The notes below the pieces were generated by a model that saw only the letters and a list, made by a program, of their open reading frames with translations, was not told the origin of the DNA and did not search any database. Below, piece by piece: positions 52,851 through 63,400 of a stretch of 64,000 bases of DNA. Source of the stretch: Mesorhizobium temperatum (lineage in GTDB: Bacteria; Pseudomonadota; Alphaproteobacteria; Rhizobiales; Rhizobiaceae). A program made the translations under genes and the position numbers. The stretch is taken from positions 186,001 through 250,000 of the forward strand of contig NZ_NPKJ01000068.1 of NCBI RefSeq assembly GCF_002284575.1, given 5' to 3'. The number at the start of each line of letters is the position of its first letter. The stretch's first letter is position 1.

Positions 52851-53867
52851 ATGAACACACTTCGCACCGCCATGCTTTTGGCAGCGATGACCGCGCTGTT
52901 CATGGGCGTCGGCTATCTGATCGGCGGATCGGGCGGCATGGTGATCGCCTTGCTGATTGCCGCCGCCATGAACCTGTTCAGCTATTGGAACGCCGACAAG
53001 ATGGTGCTGGCGATGAACCGCGCCGTCGAGGTCGACGAAAGGAACGCGCCGGAATATTACGCCATCGTGCAGAGCCTCGCCAGGCAGGCCGGGCTGCCGA
53101 TGCCGAAAACCTATCTGATCGACAACCCGCAGCCCAACGCCTTCGCCACCGGCCGCAACCCGCAGAATGCTGCGGTCGCCGCCACCACCGGATTGCTGCA
53201 GCAACTATCGCACGAAGAGGTCGCGGCTGTCATGGCGCATGAACTCGCCCATGTGCAGCACCGCGACACGCTGACCATGACAATCGTCGCCACGCTTGCC
53301 GGCGCGATCTCGATGCTCGGCAATTTCGCCTTCTTTTTCGGCGGCAACCGCGACAACAACAATTCTCTCGGTATTATCGGTGTGCTGGTGGCGATGATTG
53401 TAGCGCCGTTTGCCGCCATGATCGTGCAGATGGCGATCAGCCGTACCCGCGAATACGAGGCCGACCGGCGCGGCGCCGAGATCTGTGGACAGCCGCTTTG
53501 GCTTGCCTCGGCCCTTGACAAGATCGCCCGTGGCGCCGAACGCATCCGCAACCCGGATGCCGAACGCAATCCGGCGACCGCCCACCTCTTCATCATCAAT
53601 CCTCTTTCCGGCGAGCGCATGGACAGCCTGTTTTCCACCCACCCGAGCACCGACAACCGCATCGCCGCCCTGCAAGCGATGGCGCAGGACATGGCCGGTG
53701 GCGCATCCGCCTCCGCGCGGCCGCAAACGCCGATGCCGCGGCAGGCCGACGAACAGCGGCCATCGGGCCCGTGGGAGAAAGCTGAGCAGCCGGCTGAACC
53801 GGCCAGGCCGAAATCCAATCCCTGGGGCCGCAATCCGACCGGATCATCCAAAGGCCCGTGGTCGTGA
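52851..53867 (+). CDS. htpX: Membrane zinc protease HtpX
   Basis: M48-family inner-membrane quality-control protease. The 338-residue product has two N-terminal spans (MLLAAMTALFMGVGYLIGGS, MVIALLIAAAMNLFSYW), the zinc motif HELAH (His130, Glu131, His134), two further spans and the third ligand region RTREYEADRRGAEICGQPLW. A Pro/Ser/Arg-rich C-terminal tail of about 50 residues is longer than in E. coli HtpX. The start ATG follows GGAG. rsmB follows in the same direction. Confidence 0.95.
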   Translation: MNTLRTAMLLAAMTALFMGVGYLIGGSGGMVIALLIAAAMNLFSYWNADKMVLAMNRAVEVDERNAPEYYAIVQSLARQAGLPMPKTYLIDNPQPNAFATGRNPQNAAVAATTGLLQQLSHEEVAAVMAHELAHVQHRDTLTMTIVATLAGAISMLGNFAFFFGGNRDNNNSLGIIGVLVAMIVAPFAAMIVQMAISRTREYEADRRGAEICGQPLWLASALDKIARGAERIRNPDAERNPATAHLFIINPLSGERMDSLFSTHPSTDNRIAALQAMAQDMAGGASASARPQTPMPRQADEQRPSGPWEKAEQPAEPARPKSNPWGRNPTGSSKGPWS

Positions 53868-53917
53868 GTGGCGCGACGCGCCGACACGGAACTTCAGGCG
53901 ATCGTGAAGACAATGCA

Positions 53918-55252
53918 ATGAGCCCCGGCGAGCCCGTTGCCGGTCTCGCCGCGCGCAAGGCGGCTGCCCGGCTGCTCGCCGCCGTCATCGATGCCAAAAC
54001 GCCGCTTGACGGGCTGACCGACCACGAGAACGGCCATCCGCAGTACAAGGCGCTCGACCTGCGCGACCGGGCGCTGGTGCGCGCCATACTGGTCACTGCG
54101 CTGCGCTTCCGCGTGACCATATCTGGGTTGCTGGCCCGCCGCCTGGAAAAGCCGTTGCCGCACAATGCCACCGTGCTTTCGCACATTCTGCATGTGGCGG
54201 CGGCGCAGATCCTGTTCCTGGACATTCCCGACAGCGCCGCCGTCGACCTTGCCGTGACCCACGCCAAGTCCGATCCGCGCACAGTGCGCTTCTCCGGTCT
54301 CGTCAACGGCGTGCTGCGCACGCTGGCGCGGTCCAAGCAGGCCGAGATGGCTGCGGCGCTTGCCGCCACCGACGAAGCGCCGAGATGGTTTTCCGACCGC
54401 CTGAAAGCCGCCTATGGCGTCGACAAGGCCAGGCAAATTCTCGCGGCCCATCGGCACGAGGCGCCGGTCGATTTCACCGTCAAGTCAGATCCTGCGCTGT
54501 GGGCCGAGCGGCTCGGCGGCATCGTGCTGCCGACCGGCACGGTGCGCGTGGAAAAGCTCAGCGCCTCCGTTACCGAACTGCCCGGATTCGAAGACGGCGC
54601 CTGGTGGGTTCAGGATGCCGCCGCCAGCCTTCCGGCCCGGCTCTTCGGCGACATCAGAGGTTTGCGCGTCGCCGACCTCTGCGCCGCCCCTGGCGGCAAG
54701 ACCGCTCAGCTCATTCTCGGCGGCGCCAAGGTCACCGCCGTCGATACCTCGAAGAGCCGATTGGCGCGGCTCTCGCAGAATCTCGAACGGCTCGGTCTGT
54801 CCGCAGAGATCGTCCAGGCCGATCTGCTCAAATACGAGCCGGAACAACTGTTCGACGCCGTTCTTCTCGATGCACCGTGCTCTTCGACCGGCACGGTGCG
54901 GCGGCACCCCGACGTGCCCTGGACGAAGACGACGGCGGACATCGAAAAGCTCGCCGATCTGCAGCGAAGGCTGCTCGCCCGCGCCGTCACTCTGGTCAAG
55001 CCCGGCGGGCGCGTCGTCTTTTCCAACTGTTCGCTCGACCCGCTCGAAGGCGAGGCGCTTCACCGCGCCTTCCTCGCCGGGACGGCTGATATCGTCGACG
55101 ACCCGGTCCGCCCGGGCGAGATCGCCGGCATCGATCCCTTCCTGACGCCGCAAGGCACGCTGCGCACCACGCCCGCCGATCTCGAGCTCGGCTCACCGGA
55201 ACGGTCCGGCCTGGACGGCTTCTTCGCCGCCCGCATGCGCAGAGCCGGCTAA
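53918..55252 (+). CDS. rsmB: 16S rRNA m5C967-type methyltransferase (RsmB/NOL1 family)
   Basis: SAM-dependent RNA cytosine-5 methyltransferase. The N-terminal NusB-like domain (ARKAAARLLAAVIDAKTPLD, DRALVRAILVTALRFR) is followed by the Rossmann domain with SAM motif VADLCAAPGGKTAQLILGGA, KVTAVDTSKSRLARLSQNLE, LLDAPCSSTGTVRRHPDVPW and FSNCSLDPLEGEALHRAF (active-site cysteines). The 444-residue form from ATG 53918 is used; GTG codons from 53858 onward, overlapping the htpX stop, are alternatives. Likely co-transcribed with htpX. Confidence 0.93.
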   Translation: MSPGEPVAGLAARKAAARLLAAVIDAKTPLDGLTDHENGHPQYKALDLRDRALVRAILVTALRFRVTISGLLARRLEKPLPHNATVLSHILHVAAAQILFLDIPDSAAVDLAVTHAKSDPRTVRFSGLVNGVLRTLARSKQAEMAAALAATDEAPRWFSDRLKAAYGVDKARQILAAHRHEAPVDFTVKSDPALWAERLGGIVLPTGTVRVEKLSASVTELPGFEDGAWWVQDAAASLPARLFGDIRGLRVADLCAAPGGKTAQLILGGAKVTAVDTSKSRLARLSQNLERLGLSAEIVQADLLKYEPEQLFDAVLLDAPCSSTGTVRRHPDVPWTKTTADIEKLADLQRRLLARAVTLVKPGGRVVFSNCSLDPLEGEALHRAFLAGTADIVDDPVRPGEIAGIDPFLTPQGTLRTTPADLELGSPERSGLDGFFAARMRRAG

Positions 55253-55390
55253 CGCTGAAAATTTGTCGAGTATTTTAGCAAGAATCCTGCGGAAAACAGG
55301 CTGAACGCCAAGGCCTCCATGGAATTCGCCTTCGCATAAGTTCTTGAATCATATAACTTGTCTTTGGGTTGAGGGGTATGAGGAGGGCTT

Positions 55391-57115
55391 TTGGCGATCG
55401 CTGCCGGCAGCACGACGCGTCTATGGACGCTTGTCGCGAAGGAGTTCTGGCGCAAGACGCGCCGGCGCCTGCGTGCCGGGCCGCTCTATCGCTGGCGCTA
55501 CTCCGGCCGGACGCCGGAACGCGTGTTGATCGCTCCGCCAGACCTGCGCCTGGCCGACCCGCAGATTGCGCTCGAGATCTACTATGGCCGCTATCCGCTG
55601 TCGGGACATATGGTCGAGACCGGCGGCAAGTCGCCCTTCCAGATCGCCGTGTCCAATCCCGGCTGGCAAAAGGCCCTGCACGGCTTTCGCTGGCTGCGCC
55701 ATATGCGCGCCGCCGGCACCGAGCTTGCCGCCGCCAATGCCCGGGCGCTGGTCTCCGACTGGATCGCCATGCATGGCAGCAATATTGCCGGTGTCGCCTG
55801 GGAGCCTGGCACGACGGCCAAGCGCGTCATTGCCTGGCTGCAGCATTCCTCGGTGGTGCTGCAGGGCGCTGAATTTCCCTTCTACCGGGCCTTCCTGAAA
55901 TCGCTTGCCATGCAGATCCGCTATCTCAGGGCGATGGCACGCGAGATGCCGAACGGCAAGGACAGGCTGCGCGCCCGCATCGCGCTGGCTTTTGCCGCTC
56001 TGTCGCTGCCAGCGCCGGCATCGGCGCTGCGCGGTGCGACCCGCAACCTCGCCGATGAGCTCGATCGCCAGATTCTGCCGGATGGCGGCCATGTTTCCCG
56101 CAATCCGATAACCGTTCTTGAAATCCTCGCCGACCTTCTGCCGCTGCGCCAGACCTATGCCAATCAAGCCGAAACTCCGCCGGCGGCGCTGATGGGCGCC
56201 ATCGACCGTATGCTGCCGGCGCTGCGCTTCTTTCGCCACCAGGACGGCAGCGTCGCCCGCTTCAATGGCATGGGCGCGACCATCCACGACCGCATCGCCA
56301 CCATTCTGCGCCACGACGACACCGCCGGCGCGCCGTTGCTGCACGCGCCGCATTCAGGCTACGAGCGCCTCTCAATGGGCGGCGTCACCGTGATCGCCGA
56401 TACCGGCCCGCCGCCCCCAATCGACGTCTCCAACGCGGCGCACGCCGGATGCCTGGCTTTCGAATTGTCCTCCGGCCGCCAGCATTATGTCGTCAATGCC
56501 GGCGTCGACACCTATGGCGCCGCCGAATTTCGGCCGCTTGCCCGCGCCACGGCCGCCCACTCGACCGCCACCCTCAACGACACTTCCTCGGCGCGTTTCA
56601 GCCATTCGCTGCGCGTCAACGATCTGCTCGGCACGCCGTTGATCGGCGGCCCGCAGCATGTGCCTTGCAAGCGCACCGACCAGCAGGGTAGCCAGGGTTT
56701 TCTGGCCCGTCACGACGGCTATGTCGCGCGCTTCGGCCTGCTGCATGAGCGCGAGCTGAAATTGTCGACGAACGGCAATGTGCTCGCCGGCAGGGATCGC
56801 TTTCTGCGGCCGGGCAATGCTGCGATCCGCAACAACGGCCGCGATTTCGTCACGGTGCGCTTCCATATCCATCCCGCCATAGGCCTGCTCCAGGACGAGC
56901 ACGGCCGCCTGGTGCTGACCGCCGAACAGGCCGACACATGGGTGTTCACCTGCGCCGAGGTGGCGCCCGAGGTCGAGGAATCCATCTATTTCGCTGGCCT
57001 TGGCGGCCCGCGCCGCAGCCGACAGATCGTGCTGGCCTTTAGGGCATCGGAGGTTTCCGAAGTCCACTGGCAACTGACGCGGACGGCCATCGCCGGTCAT
57101 TCGGCAAAAAGCTGA
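55391..57115 (+). CDS. Heparinase II/III family protein
   Basis: A 574-residue protein with an alpha/alpha-toroid N-terminal half and a beta-sandwich heparinase II/III C-terminal half. Visible pieces: DGGHVSRNPITVLEILADLL, FRHQDGSVARFNGMG, HSGYERLSMGGVTVIADTGP PPP and HAGCLAFELSSGRQHYVVNA G. No signal peptide is obvious, and the substrate polysaccharide is unknown. The TTG start at 55391 has GAGGAGGGC upstream. The rsmB-heparinase-purH order recurs in rhizobia as far as I recall. It contrasts with the uronate operon, which could use the unsaturated uronates such lyases make, but the two loci are 30 kb apart. Confidence 0.88.
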   Translation: MAIAAGSTTRLWTLVAKEFWRKTRRRLRAGPLYRWRYSGRTPERVLIAPPDLRLADPQIALEIYYGRYPLSGHMVETGGKSPFQIAVSNPGWQKALHGFRWLRHMRAAGTELAAANARALVSDWIAMHGSNIAGVAWEPGTTAKRVIAWLQHSSVVLQGAEFPFYRAFLKSLAMQIRYLRAMAREMPNGKDRLRARIALAFAALSLPAPASALRGATRNLADELDRQILPDGGHVSRNPITVLEILADLLPLRQTYANQAETPPAALMGAIDRMLPALRFFRHQDGSVARFNGMGATIHDRIATILRHDDTAGAPLLHAPHSGYERLSMGGVTVIADTGPPPPIDVSNAAHAGCLAFELSSGRQHYVVNAGVDTYGAAEFRPLARATAAHSTATLNDTSSARFSHSLRVNDLLGTPLIGGPQHVPCKRTDQQGSQGFLARHDGYVARFGLLHERELKLSTNGNVLAGRDRFLRPGNAAIRNNGRDFVTVRFHIHPAIGLLQDEHGRLVLTAEQADTWVFTCAEVAPEVEESIYFAGLGGPRRSRQIVLAFRASEVSEVHWQLTRTAIAGHSAKS

Positions 57116-57159
57116 GACTGCAGTTGGCAGCGGCGAATGGTCCGGGCCTGGAGCAAAGG

Positions 57160-57270
57160 ATGCTGTAGCGCATCGGCCCGAAAATCGGAATCGATTTTCG
57201 GAAAGCACGATGCGTAGATCAAAAAGTGTTAGAGCGTACTCTGTGCGTCCAAGTGGACGCACGTCGCTCA
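57160..57270. repeat. Composite palindromic repeat before purH
   Basis: Two hairpins in tandem. First, CGCATCG (57169-57175)/CGATGCG (57208-57214) encloses CCGAAAATCG (57178-57187)/CGATTTTCGG (57192-57201). Second, GAGCG... encloses TGCGTCC AAGT GGACGCA, at 57223-57270, matching the repeat at 48773-48821. This is a dispersed intergenic element. Confidence 0.78.
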
Positions 57271-57346
57271 AACGGCTTGATTTCCAGGCCTCATGTGCTA
57301 CGGCGCGCGGACACTTTCCCAACCAGCCGTGAAAGGCCGCCAGCCC

Positions 57347-58963
57347 ATGGCCGTCGCCGCCAAGAACATTCCCGCGCCCGACCTCGTTCCCGTTCGTCGC
57401 GCGCTGATTTCCGTTTTCGACAAGACCGGGCTCATCGATTTCGCCAGGGCGCTGGCCGCGGCCGGTGTCGAGCTGGTCTCCACCGGCGGCACGGCAAAGG
57501 CGATCGCTGAGGCAGGCATGGTCGTGCGCGATGTCTCCGATCTTACCGGCTTTCCCGAGATCATGGACGGCCGCGTCAAGACGCTGCATCCGTCCGTGCA
57601 TGGCGCGCTGCTCGGCGTGCGCGACGATCCCGAACACGCCGCGGCGATGCGCGATCATGGCATCGAGCCTATCGATCTCGTCGTCTCCAATCTCTACCCT
57701 TTCGAGGATGTCCGCCGCTCCGGCGCCGCTTACGCCTCGATCGTCGAGAACATCGACATAGGCGGCCCGGCGATGATCCGCGCCTCGGCCAAGAACCACG
57801 CCTATGTCGCCATCGTCACCGATCCCGAGGACTATGCCTCGGTGCTCAACGCACTGGAGATGAATTTCGGCTCGCTCTCGCTGGATTTCCGCAAGAAGCT
57901 GGCGGCCAAGGCCTTCGCCCGCACCGCCACCTATGATGCGGCGATTTCCGGCTGGTTCGCCGAAGCGCTGGAGATCGAGCATCCCACCTGGCGCGCCTTC
58001 GGCGGCAGGCTGGACCAGGTGATGCGCTACGGCGAGAACCCGCACCAAAGCGCCGGCTTCTACGTCGACGGCGACAAGCGGCCGGGCGTCGCGACGGCGC
58101 GCCAGCTTCAGGGCAAGCAGCTTTCCTACAACAACATCAACGACACCGACGCCGCCTTCGAACTGGTCGGCGAGTTCGATCCGGCCCGCTCCGCCGCCGT
58201 CGCCATCATCAAGCATGCCAACCCGTGCGGGGTCGCCGAAGGCGCCTCGCTGAAGGCGGCCTACGCCAAGGCGCTTGCCTGCGATCCGGTGTCGGCCTTT
58301 GGCGGCATTGTCGCGATGAACCGGATCCTCGATGCCGAGGCCGCAGAGGAGATCGTCAAAACCTTCACCGAGGTCATCATCGCGCCGGGCGCCTCGGAAG
58401 AAGCTATCCGCATCGTCGCCGTCAAGAAGAACCTGCGTCTGCTGGTCACCGGCGGCCTGCCCGATCCGCGCGCCGCCGGTACCACCGTCAAATCCGTTTC
58501 CGGCGGATTGCTCGTCCAGGGCCGTGACAACGCGGTGGTCGATGACCTCGACCTGAAAGTGGTGACCAGGCGCGCGCCGACGCCTGCCGAGATGGCCGAT
58601 CTCAAATTCGCTTTTCGCATCGCCAAGCACGTCAAGTCGAACGCCATCGTCTATGTCAGAGATGGCGCTACGGTCGGCATCGGCGCCGGCCAGATGAGCC
58701 GGGTCGATTCCTCACGCATCGCTGCGCGCAAGGCGCTCGACGCGGCCGAGGCTGCCGGTCTGGCCGTGCCACTGACCAAGGGTTCTGTTGTCGCGTCCGA
58801 CGCGTTCTTTCCCTTCGCCGACGGGCTTTTGTCTGCGATCGAAGCCGGTGCTACCGCCGTCATCCAGCCGGGCGGCTCGATGCGCGACGACGATGTCATC
58901 GCCGCCGCCGACGCCCACGGCATCGCCATGGTATTTACCGGCGTGAGGCATTTCAGGCATTGA
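57347..58963 (+). CDS. purH: Bifunctional AICAR formyltransferase / IMP cyclohydrolase
   Basis: Final two steps of de novo IMP synthesis. The 538-residue product has the N-terminal cyclohydrolase domain (RALISVFDKTGLIDFARALA, ELVSTGGTAKAI, DGRVKTLHPSVHGALLGVR) and the transformylase domain (RYGENPHQSAGFYVDGD, AAVAIIKHANPCGVAEGASL with the catalytic Lys-His pair, SDAFFPFADGL, AVIQPGGSMRDDDVIAAADA). ATG 57347 is used; GTG 57329 in the same frame is an alternative. Confidence 0.97.
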   Translation: MAVAAKNIPAPDLVPVRRALISVFDKTGLIDFARALAAAGVELVSTGGTAKAIAEAGMVVRDVSDLTGFPEIMDGRVKTLHPSVHGALLGVRDDPEHAAAMRDHGIEPIDLVVSNLYPFEDVRRSGAAYASIVENIDIGGPAMIRASAKNHAYVAIVTDPEDYASVLNALEMNFGSLSLDFRKKLAAKAFARTATYDAAISGWFAEALEIEHPTWRAFGGRLDQVMRYGENPHQSAGFYVDGDKRPGVATARQLQGKQLSYNNINDTDAAFELVGEFDPARSAAVAIIKHANPCGVAEGASLKAAYAKALACDPVSAFGGIVAMNRILDAEAAEEIVKTFTEVIIAPGASEEAIRIVAVKKNLRLLVTGGLPDPRAAGTTVKSVSGGLLVQGRDNAVVDDLDLKVVTRRAPTPAEMADLKFAFRIAKHVKSNAIVYVRDGATVGIGAGQMSRVDSSRIAARKALDAAEAAGLAVPLTKGSVVASDAFFPFADGLLSAIEAGATAVIQPGGSMRDDDVIAAADAHGIAMVFTGVRHFRH

Positions 58964-58971
58964 TCAGTTAT

Positions 58972-58997
58972 CCTTCTCCCCTTCTTGTGGGAGAAGG
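58972..58997. terminator. Hairpin between purH and MFS gene
   Basis: CCTTCTCCC (58972-58980) pairs with GGGAGAAGG (58989-58997) just past the purH stop and before the convergent MFS stop. No T run follows, so it may be a repeat element or weak bidirectional terminator. The unit resembles a repeat common in rhizobial intergenic DNA. Confidence 0.55.
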
Positions 58998-59007
58998 AAG
59001 GAAGAGG

Positions 59008-60387
59008 CTACTCCGCCTGCCGATTGTCCGCCGGATAAGGCGTGCGGATCAGGATCGCCATGCCGATAGCCAGGAACAGGATGATAGCCGCCATGCCGAG
59101 GCGCGCCGATCCGCTGGCGGCGGTGATGGTCGCCACCATGAATGGGGCGAGGAAACTCGTAGCCCGTCCGGCCAGCGCATAGATGCCGAAATAGCGTCCC
59201 GACTCGGCTGGGGTGACGCTGCGCGCCATGTAGGAGCGTGACGACGCCTGCACCGGTCCGAAGGCCAGTCCGATCAGCAAGCCGTAAAGAATGTAGGCCT
59301 TTTCCGCCGCCGTGCCGAACATGCCGCCCGAATCGACGGTGGACAGCGGCAGCGCTCCGAACAGCGTGAAGCCTGGCCCGGTCGAGACGATGCCGATAGT
59401 AGCGACCGACAACATGACAAGCGCGATCATGACCACACCCTTGGAGCCGAGCACCGTGTCGAGACGGGCGGCAACCAGACAGCCGATGATGGCAACGACA
59501 TTGAGGATGATACCGAACAGGCCGATCTCGGTGATCGACCAGTGGAACATCGCCGCCGCAAAGGCACCGCCCAGCGTAAGCAACGCAATGACGCCGTCTT
59601 GATAGATCATGCGGGCGACGAGAAAGCGGAAGATGCCGCTGCGCTGGCGCACTTCAGCCAGCGTCGATTTAAGTTCCGACAGCCCCTCGCGCACCGCCGG
59701 GCCAAGGGGAATGCCCTTCACCGCATCCGGTGTGAAAAAGAACATTGGCAGGATGAACAGGAGATACCAGGCCGCCGACAGGGGCCCTGTCGCCCGCGCG
59801 TCCTCGCCGAGTTTCGGATCGAGCCCGAGGACCGGGTCGAGGCCGAGGATCGTCTTGCCGGTTTCCGGCGAACCGGCCATGAATAAGACCACGAAGATCA
59901 GCGCGATCATGCCGCCGAGATAGCCAAGGCCCATCGCGATGTTGGAGATGCGGCCGATCTCGCTCTTCGGCATCAGGCGCGGCATCATCGAATCGTTGAA
60001 CACCGTCGAGAATTCCGCCGCTACCGAAGCCAGCGAGAAGAACAGCACGACCAGGAAAACGTTCGAACCGGGGGCGGCGAACCACAGCATGCACAGGCTG
60101 GCGATCTGGATCACTGCGAAAAAGCCGATCCAAGGTTTGCGCGGGCCGGTCTGGTCGGCGATCGAGCCGAGGATCGGCGACAGCACAGCTATGACTAGTC
60201 CAGCGGCGGCAATGCCATAGCCCCAGGCTGCCTGGCCCATGACTGGATCGCTTGCCATACGCGAGACGAAATAGGGGCCGAAGATAAAAGTGGTGATGAC
60301 CGTGAAGAGCGGCTGTGCCGCCCAGTCGAACAGCATCCATCCCCAGATGCCGCGTCCCGACGTCCGCTGCACTGCTATTTCGGCCAT
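59008..60387 (-). CDS. MFS transporter, UMF1 (Atg22-like) family
   Basis: A 459-residue polytopic membrane protein. GWMLFDWAAQPLFTVITTFI FGPYF is the hallmark FDWANS-type first span of the UMF1/Atg22 group; SPILGSIADQTGPRKPWIGF forms the loop 2-3 region, and YGLLIGLAFGPVQASSRSYM ARSVTPAESGRYFGIYAL follows in the second half. About 12 spans. ATG 60387 with GGGAGGG upstream is chosen over a GTG that would overlap that ribosome site. Substrate unknown. Convergent with purH, upstream neighbour of gdh. Confidence 0.9.
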   Translation of the reverse strand: MAEIAVQRTSGRGIWGWMLFDWAAQPLFTVITTFIFGPYFVSRMASDPVMGQAAWGYGIAAAGLVIAVLSPILGSIADQTGPRKPWIGFFAVIQIASLCMLWFAAPGSNVFLVVLFFSLASVAAEFSTVFNDSMMPRLMPKSEIGRISNIAMGLGYLGGMIALIFVVLFMAGSPETGKTILGLDPVLGLDPKLGEDARATGPLSAAWYLLFILPMFFFTPDAVKGIPLGPAVREGLSELKSTLAEVRQRSGIFRFLVARMIYQDGVIALLTLGGAFAAAMFHWSITEIGLFGIILNVVAIIGCLVAARLDTVLGSKGVVMIALVMLSVATIGIVSTGPGFTLFGALPLSTVDSGGMFGTAAEKAYILYGLLIGLAFGPVQASSRSYMARSVTPAESGRYFGIYALAGRATSFLAPFMVATITAASGSARLGMAAIILFLAIGMAILIRTPYPADNRQAE

Positions 60388-60478
60388 ATGCCCTCCCACG
60401 AACGGTACCCCGAACCAGGAAACCGCTTCGCTCTATAGCGCAGTTCTTGCCGGCAATCCCGCGCGATGTGGAAAACCG

Positions 60479-63400
60479 TCACAGCGCCGTCAGGTCGCTG
60501 ATCAGCCCCGATGCCACCGACAGCCGCGACACGGTGATGTCGCCGCCCTCGGTCAGCGCCTGCAGCCGCTCGCGGATGCGCCCGACCCTCTCGCCGCCGG
60601 CCTCCAGCCACGCCGCCACCGGGTCCGCCGCCTTGGCATGGCCGGTGAGCGCCGCCACCGCGATGCCGCGCCTGGCCGCGCCGATTGTATCGGTGGCGCG
60701 GGAAAGAGCCAATTGATCGTAGTAGTCGGACGGCGCGATTCCGCGCGCCGCGTCCTCGACGCGCGGAATACGGAAGGCATCGCTGACCGCGAAAAACGCC
60801 TTCGCAGCGACGACGATGTCGGCATTCGCCGTTCGGGCCGTCAGCGCAATGTCAGGGACGACGCCCGCCACATCGGTCAGCGCCAGCTGTTCTGCCAGCT
60901 TTTCGGGCGCGCCACCCTTGGACAGACCATGCCGCCGCTCCTCGATCCGCTCGCGCGAGAAGGTCGGCAGCAGCGAAACGAGCTTCGGCTCCAGTGCCTT
61001 GCGCGCGTCCAGCAACTCGGCGATCCGTTGGCCGAGCGGTGCGGTGCTGGTATCGTTCTTGAGATACCAGCCTGTGGCCACATAGGTGAGCCGGCTAACG
61101 GTCTGATAGAGGTCGAGCTGCACCTGTCCGTCGATCTGGTTGTCGAGCGCGTCGATCTGGCGATAGAGCGCTGGCAACCCAAACCCGTCGCGAACCACGG
61201 CGAAGGTCCGGACCACGTCGGCCGCGCTGCGGCCGGTCGCTTCCTGCAGCCTGTTGACGAAGGATGGGCCGCCGCGATTAACCAGATCGTTGGCGACGAC
61301 ACGGGCGATGATTTCGCGGCGCAGGCGATGGCCATGGATCTCGGCCGCGTATTTCTTCGCCATACGGTCCGGAAAATAGCCCATCAGGTCACGGTCGAAA
61401 TGCGGATCGTCCGGCACGTCGCTGGCGACGATGTCGGAAAACAGCACGATCTTGGCATAGGCCAACAGCACGCCGAGCTCGGCCCTGGTCAACGGCTCGC
61501 CGCGCGCCTCGCGCTCGGCAAGGGCTGCCGGCGACGGCAGAGCTTCGACATTGCGGTCGAGCAGGCCGCGCGCCTCGAGCGCTGCCATGAAACGGCTCTG
61601 ATGGGCGATGTCGGCAAGGCAGCGCTTGCGGGCAAGGGACAGCGCCAGCGTCTGCTCGTAATTGTTGGACAGCACCAGCGCGCTCACCTCGTCGGTCATC
61701 TCGGCAAGAAGCTTGTTGCGCGCTGGGCGGGTCAGCGCCCCCTTGCGCATGGCGGAAGCCAGCGCGATCTTGATGTTGACCTCGACATCGGAGCAGTTGA
61801 CGCCACCCGAATTGTCGATGGCGTCGGAATTGCAGCGCCCGCCATTCAGCCCGAACTCGATGCGGGCCCGCTGCGTCACGCCGAGATTGGCGCCTTCGCC
61901 GATGACTTTGGCTCGCACTTCGAGCGCGGTTACCCGAATAGCATCGTTGGCGCGGTCGCCGACATCCTGGTTGGTTTCCGTCGATGCCCTGAGATACGTG
62001 CCGATGCCGCCGAACCATAAAAGGTCGACCGGCGCCTTGAGGATGGCATTCATGATCTCGACCGGCGAGGCGGTCGTCTTGCCGAGGCCGATCGCCGCGG
62101 CCGCGGCCGGCGGCAGCGTGATCGACTTCTGGCTGCGCGAGACGATGACGCCGCCTTCGGACAGTTTTGTCTTGTCGTAGTCCTGCCAGCTCGAACGGGC
62201 GAGGGCGAACATGCGCCGGCGCTCGGCCATCGAAGCCGCCATGTCTGGAGCGGGATCGATGAAGATGTCGCGATGGTCGAAGGCGGCGATCAGCCGGGTC
62301 TGCTCGGACAGCAGCATGCCGTTGCCGAACACGTCGCCTGACATGTCGCCAACACCGACGACGGTGAAGGGCGTGGTCTGGATATCGCGGTTCATCTCGC
62401 GGAAATGCCGCTTGACTGCTTCCCAGGCGCCCTTGGCGGTGATGCCCATCTTCTTATGGTCGTAGCCGGCCGAGCCGCCGCTGGCGAAAGCGTCGTCGAG
62501 CCAGAAGCCATGCTTCTCGCTGATGGCGTTGGCGGTGTCGGAGAAGGTCGCCGTGCCTTTGTCGGCGGCAACGACGAAATAGGGATCGTCCTGGTCACGC
62601 CTGATCACACCGGCTGGCGGAATGACGCTGTCCAGGCCGATATTGTCGGTGATCGACAACAGGCTGGAGACGTAATTCTTGTAGGCAGACGCGCCGGCTT
62701 CGAAGATGGCGTCGCGGCCGGCGCCCATCGGCAGCTTCTTCGGATAGAAGCCGCCCTTGGCGCCGACCGGCACGATCACCGCGTTCTTGACCTGCTGCGC
62801 CTTGACCAGGCCGAGCACCTCGGTGCGGTAGTCCTGGGCGCGGTCCGACCAGCGCAGGCCGCCGCGGGCGACCGGGCCGAAGCGCAGATGCACGCCCTCG
62901 ACCTCGGAACCGTAGACGAAGATCTCCCGCCACGGCCGCGGCGCCGGCAGACCGTCGACCGCCTGCGAGTCGAGCTTGATCGCCAGCGACTGGCCCTTCT
63001 CCTTCGTATCGGCAACGAAATGATTGGAGCGTAGCGAGGCTTCGATCAGGTTGAGGTAACGACGGATGATGGTATCGTCATCGATGTTGGGAACCTCTTC
63101 CAACGCATCCCTGATCTTGGCCTTGAGGTGCTTGGCCGCGACCACCCCTTCCGTCTCCGCCGTCGGTCCGAGGCGGGCGACGAACAGCTCATGCAGGCCA
63201 CGCGCTATCTCCGGATAGCGGTTGAGCGCGGCGGCAAGGAAATCCTGGCTCTGCGGGATCCCGGCCTGCTGCAGATAGCGGCCATAGGCACGCAGGATGG
63301 TGACCTCGCTCGACCACAGCCCGGCGGTCTGGGCAAGGCCGTTATAGCCGTCATTGTCGATGTCGCCGCGCCAGACGGAAAGAAACGCGTCCTCGAACAG

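Noticed and set aside
56372..58630. 752-codon minus-strand open frame
   Set aside because: Antisense to the heparinase-family gene and purH, both firmly identified.
60290..62020. 576-codon plus-strand open frame
   Set aside because: Antisense to the glutamate dehydrogenase C-terminus and the MFS start.
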